NCBI GenBank assembly: GCA_004562765.1
Contig: SFRL01000015.1
Location: forward strand, 1 to 64,000
DNA length: 64,000 nucleotides
Direction: 5' to 3'
Source: a bacterium
GTDB lineage: Bacteria > Bacillota > Clostridia > Lachnospirales > Lachnospiraceae
The first letter of the stretch is position 1. Every line of letters begins with the position of its first letter. Shown here piece after piece: positions 60,718-64,000 of this stretch. A model generated the notes under the pieces. It was given only the letters and a program-made list of their open reading frames with translations. It was not told the origin of the DNA and searched no databases. Position numbers and translations under genes: made by a program.

Positions 60718-63389
60718 TGCATGAAAAGTGGGAAAAGCTGTTTCACAAATTGAATGCGCCGTCTCTGTCGCTGCAGGAGCGCCTGTTTCGTCTGATCATG
60801 ACGATCGGACTGGCGGCTCTTGCCATCGGGATCGTCAGTGGTTTGGCGTTCGGCGAGGATTGGCTGAGCACGCTGGTACTCAGTGGTGCGTTTCTGGTAT
60901 TTGGCGGGATCACGGTTGCATCCATTCGGATGCATAAAATACAGCTTGGTGCGACACTCACAGGAATCCTGATCCTGTTTGTGGTGATGCCGTTCAATTT
61001 TTTCACAACAGGAGGAATCTATGGTGGAGCGCCCCTCTGGTTTTTGCTGGGAATCGTTTATGTGTGCCTTCTGATCGAGAACAGGATCAAGATCGTAATG
61101 ATCCTGTGCGGAGTGGCATGGGATGCGGCGTGTTATTATATTGCTTTTTATCACAGCGAATATGTGATCCCCCATACCGTGACCATGTCTTATTCGGATT
61201 CTTTTGTCAGCATGGTGACGGTAGCCGCGGTCATCTGTGGCATGATCGCCTTCCAGAACGCGATCTTCAAGGCGGAAAATGAACTTGTGAAGGAACAGAA
61301 AAAGGAGATCGAGGAATTAAACCGCATGCAGAACCGGTTTTTCTCCAGCATGAGTCATGAGATCCGCACGCCGATCAATACGATCATTGGTCTCAATGAA
61401 ATGATCCTGCGGGAAAATGTGTCCGATGAGGTGGCGAATGATGCGGCAAATATCCAGAGTGCCGGTGAGATGCTGTTGGCGTTGGTCAACGATATCCTTG
61501 ATATGTCAAAGCTTGAGTCCGGCAGGATGGATATCGTGTCGACAGTTTATGATGTCGGAGCCATGCTCTCTGATCTGGTAGGTATGATCTGGATACGTGC
61601 GCAGGAAAAGGGGTTGAGCTTCCATGTGGATGTCGATCAGTCGATACCGGCGCAGCTCTTCGGTGATGAGGTGCGCATCAAGCAGATTCTGATCAATATG
61701 CTGAACAATGCGGTAAAATATACATCGGAGGGATCGGTCACGCTCTCTATACAGAAGGGCAGGATCACGGATGACATGGTAGAGATCATCTATTCCGTGA
61801 CGGATACCGGCATGGGAATCAAAAAGGAGAATCTTCCGTATCTCTTCCAGGCGTTCAAGCGCGTGGATGAGGAACAGAACCGTTATATTGAAGGCACCGG
61901 TCTTGGTCTTTCTATCGTTAAGCAGCTGGTAGAGCTGATGGATGGAGAGGTTTCTGTCAACAGTGTATATCGCAAAGGCTCTACATTTGTTGTGCGCCTG
62001 CCGCAAAAGCCGGTATCCGGTACACCGATCGGAGAACTGGATCTGGAGGCGCGCCACGCGATGAACCACAGCAGGCATTATCGTCAGACCTTTGAGGCGC
62101 CGAATGCACATGTGCTGATCGTCGATGACAATGAGACGAACCTGATGGTTGCGGAAAAGCTGCTGCGTGATACAAAAATGCAGATAGATACAGCAACAAG
62201 TGCAATGCAATGCCTGAAGATGACATTTGAAAAGCGTTATGATGTGATCCTCATGGATCATTTAATGCCTGAGATGGACGGTATTACCTGTCTGCATGAG
62301 CTGCGCGCACAAAACGGAGGTTTAAATCAGAACGTTCCGGTCGTAGTGCTCACCGCGAATGCGGGCAGTGAGAACCAGGAAATGTACCGGCGGGAGGGCT
62401 TTGACGGCTATCTGCTCAAGCCGGTGACCGGTATTCGCCTGGAACTGGAGCTTTTGCGCCATCTGCCGCGGGAGCTTGTGAGTCTGACCGGGGAAGGCGA
62501 TACGGTTGGCGTCACTGAAAATGCAGTGACACGCCATCAGAGCCGCAGACCGATGATGATCTCTACGGACAGTGTATGCGATCTGCCGGAAGAGATGCTG
62601 CGGAGCAGGCGGATCGCAGTCATACCATACCGGGTCTGCACGCAGGGCGGCGAGTTTTTGGACGGCATCGAGACGGATTCCGACGGTGTGCTGGCGTATC
62701 TGGCGTCAGGTGACAAGCAGATCCGTTCCGCTGCCCCTCAGGTAACGGATTATGAAGAATTTTTTGCAGAGCAGTTGACAAAGGCGCAGTATGTTGTACA
62801 TATCTCGGTGGCAAGGTATGCCAGCCACGGTTATGATCATGCGATGGAGGCTGCGAAAAACTTTGATAATGTGATCGTGCTTGATTCCGGACATCTGTCC
62901 AGTGGCACGGGACTGCTTGTTCTCAGGGCAGCGGAATATGCGGCTGCAGATATGACACCGGAGGCTATCGTGGAGGCATTAAAGGCAGATCAGGCGAAAG
63001 TCTGCACGAGCTTTGTTGTGGACAGCATGAAGTATCTGGCGCGTATGGGACGTGTTTCGGGCAGGATGGAAACGCTGTGCAAGGTGCTGATGCTGCATCC
63101 GGTCATCACGATGCGCCGAAGCCAGCTCAGAGTGGGAAATATCTGCATTGGGACCCGCGCCCATACATGGAGATGGTATATTTTCTGGGCACTTTCCGGA
63201 AAGCGAAATGTTGACCGGAGCCTGCTCTTTATCACGTATGCGGGATTGAACAGTCAGGAACTGGAGGGAATCGAGGCAAAGGTGCGGGAAACCATGGATT
63301 TTGATAAGATCATTTTGCAGAAATGTTCACCTGCGATCCTGACCAACTGCGGTCCCGGCAGTTTTGGACTGCTTTACATGAAACGCTGA
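60717..63389 (+). CDS. Hybrid histidine kinase fused to a C-terminal DegV domain
   Basis: An 890-residue protein. Six membrane segments (~25-175) lead to HisKA with H214 in SSMSHEIRTPINTIIGLNEM, the ATPase (NMLNNAVKYTSEGSVTLSIQ; VTDTGMGIKKENLPYL; GTGLGLSIVKQLVELM), and a receiver with D514 in VILMDHLMPEMDG. From residue ~613 to the end it is a DegV (EDD-fold) domain: MISTDSVCDLPEEMLRSRRI, VIPYRVCTQGGEFLDGIETD, VIVLDSGHLSSGTGLLVLRA, KYLARMGRVSGRMETLCKVL and CGPGSFGLLYM. Free-standing DegV/FakB proteins bind fatty acids. Here the usual TSQP and SSxLSGT loops are changed (IRSAAPQVTDY; HISVARYASHGYDHA), so ligand binding is uncertain. It has no Hpt, so it probably uses that of the kinase before it. 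Confidence 0.92.
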   Translation: MHEKWEKLFHKLNAPSLSLQERLFRLIMTIGLAALAIGIVSGLAFGEDWLSTLVLSGAFLVFGGITVASIRMHKIQLGATLTGILILFVVMPFNFFTTGGIYGGAPLWFLLGIVYVCLLIENRIKIVMILCGVAWDAACYYIAFYHSEYVIPHTVTMSYSDSFVSMVTVAAVICGMIAFQNAIFKAENELVKEQKKEIEELNRMQNRFFSSMSHEIRTPINTIIGLNEMILRENVSDEVANDAANIQSAGEMLLALVNDILDMSKLESGRMDIVSTVYDVGAMLSDLVGMIWIRAQEKGLSFHVDVDQSIPAQLFGDEVRIKQILINMLNNAVKYTSEGSVTLSIQKGRITDDMVEIIYSVTDTGMGIKKENLPYLFQAFKRVDEEQNRYIEGTGLGLSIVKQLVELMDGEVSVNSVYRKGSTFVVRLPQKPVSGTPIGELDLEARHAMNHSRHYRQTFEAPNAHVLIVDDNETNLMVAEKLLRDTKMQIDTATSAMQCLKMTFEKRYDVILMDHLMPEMDGITCLHELRAQNGGLNQNVPVVVLTANAGSENQEMYRREGFDGYLLKPVTGIRLELELLRHLPRELVSLTGEGDTVGVTENAVTRHQSRRPMMISTDSVCDLPEEMLRSRRIAVIPYRVCTQGGEFLDGIETDSDGVLAYLASGDKQIRSAAPQVTDYEEFFAEQLTKAQYVVHISVARYASHGYDHAMEAAKNFDNVIVLDSGHLSSGTGLLVLRAAEYAAADMTPEAIVEALKADQAKVCTSFVVDSMKYLARMGRVSGRMETLCKVLMLHPVITMRRSQLRVGNICIGTRAHTWRWYIFWALSGKRNVDRSLLFITYAGLNSQELEGIEAKVRETMDFDKIILQKCSPAILTNCGPGSFGLLYMKR

Positions 63390-63460
63390 ATTGGGGACGT
63401 TTCTTTTGCCACGGGAAGCGCCCATTGTCATGAAGATAAGAGATGTTATAACCGAGAGTA

Positions 63461-63492
63461 CCCCAGTGAAACAATAATCTGTCTCACTGGGG
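63461..63492. terminator. Hairpin between the kinase operon and convergent ychF
   Basis: CCCCAGTGA (63461-63469) and TCACTGGGG (63484-63492) pair around a 14-base loop, with T-rich flanks. It probably ends both transcripts. Confidence 0.65.
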
Positions 63493-63526
63493 CACTTATT
63501 TTCATGGATAATATATCAGATATAAT

Positions 63527-64000
63527 TTATACATTAAAACGGAACAGGATCACATCGCCGTCTTTTACTACATACTCTTTACCTTCCATGCCGACAATTC
63601 CCTTTTCTCTTGCTGCCGCAAGACTTCCATTGTCAAGCAGATCCTGATAATTGACTACCTCTGCCTTGATAAAGCCGCGCTCGAAATCCGTGTGGATCTT
63701 TCCGGCTGCCTGCGGTGCCTTCGTACCCTTTTTGATCGTCCATGCACGGCACTCGTCCTCACCTGCCGTCAGGAAGCTGATCAGTCCCAGCAGGCTATAG
63801 CTTGCTGCCACCAGCTTGTCAAGACCGCTGGATGTCACTCCAAGATCGGCAAGAAATTCTTCCTTTTCTTCGTCAGAGAGTTCTGCCAGCTCCTGCTCGA
63901 TCTGCGCGCAGATCACGAACACCTCCGCATTCTCTGCTTTCGCCATCTCGCGCACCCTTGCCACGTGCGGATTGGAAGCACCGTCATCCGCCAGATCATT
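63527..64000 (-). CDS. ychF: Redox-regulated ATPase YchF (C-terminal part; runs off the window)
   Basis: The visible 158 codons are the end of the Obg-related ATPase: the helical segment EVFVICAQIEQELAELSDEE, then the TGS domain with LISFLTAGEDECRAWTIKKG, GKIHTDFERGFIKAEVVNYQ and VKDGDVILFRFNV at the end. The frame is open to the window edge (NDLADDGASNPHVARV), so the G domain is outside. YchF binds ATP and ribosomes and affects oxidative-stress response. Confidence 0.95.
   Translation of the reverse strand, partial: NDLADDGASNPHVARVREMAKAENAEVFVICAQIEQELAELSDEEKEEFLADLGVTSSGLDKLVAASYSLLGLISFLTAGEDECRAWTIKKGTKAPQAAGKIHTDFERGFIKAEVVNYQDLLDNGSLAAAREKGIVGMEGKEYVVKDGDVILFRFNV

Noticed and set aside
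1..64000. CRISPR array
   Set aside because: No run of evenly spaced direct repeats and no cas genes were seen anywhere in the window.

Overview
The window is bacterial (Firmicutes, class Clostridia) and appears to hold DNA from two organisms. Bases ~100 to ~8,900 are very AT-rich and carry ordinary genes of a spore-forming Clostridia: a PglF/CapD-type sugar-nucleotide dehydratase, an LCP wall-polymer ligase, a DUF1836 protein, an AMP-forming acyl-CoA ligase, SpoIIID, endonuclease III, a frameshifted cation/calcium exchanger and a secreted SH3b-CAP protein. At ~93-101 the dehydratase frame runs into GC-richer coiled-coil sequence of an unrelated protein. At ~8.88-8.93 kb a small membrane ORF changes character in the same way. 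Both look like joins between genomes, so the first ~8.9 kb should be treated as suspect for linkage.

From ~9 kb to the end the DNA looks like Lachnospiraceae. It holds an MBOAT acyltransferase with a divergent XRE regulator, two divergent tRNA-Leu genes, an aldo/keto reductase, and a housekeeping block dgt-dnaG-rpoD-trmK-nif3-nucleoside kinase (14.1-21.5 kb). Between ~21.5 and ~42 kb is an accessory zone. It has several toxin-antitoxin pairs, decayed genes (an esterase-like lipoprotein, an FMN reductase, a flavodoxin tail), a MATE pump with its MerR regulator, a LysR regulator, a flavodoxin, a Na+/H+ antiporter and a sugar acetyltransferase. Core items in the same stretch are rnpB, a zinc-ribbon/DUF5685/J-domain cluster and pyrBI.

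The centre of the accessory zone (35.6-41.7 kb) looks like a broken tandem array. One complete unit is a LytTR-PAS regulator divergent from a large secreted Ig-like surface protein. On its left is a copied tail of the surface gene, followed by a YefM/ParE module. On its right are a copied regulator tail and a copied internal piece of the surface gene, separated by an AbiE module. The AbiE toxin gene reads in frame-shifted fashion into the surface-gene copy, which gives it a foreign C-terminus.

From 42 kb the window is a long plus-strand run of wall, replication and translation genes: murE-priA-def-fmt, then yugP-rsmB-rlmN, an XRE-Uma2 fusion, and stp-pknB-rsgA-thiN. It ends with a three-gene signalling operon: a REC/HD-GYP protein, a hybrid kinase with an Hpt domain, and a hybrid kinase carrying a DegV domain at its C-terminus. 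The far end is a partial ychF on the minus strand. Between fmt and yugP lies an ~830-base noncoding stretch built from nested inverted repeats. The DegV-tailed kinase operon, the broken surface-protein array and the inverted-repeat stretch are the most interesting items.
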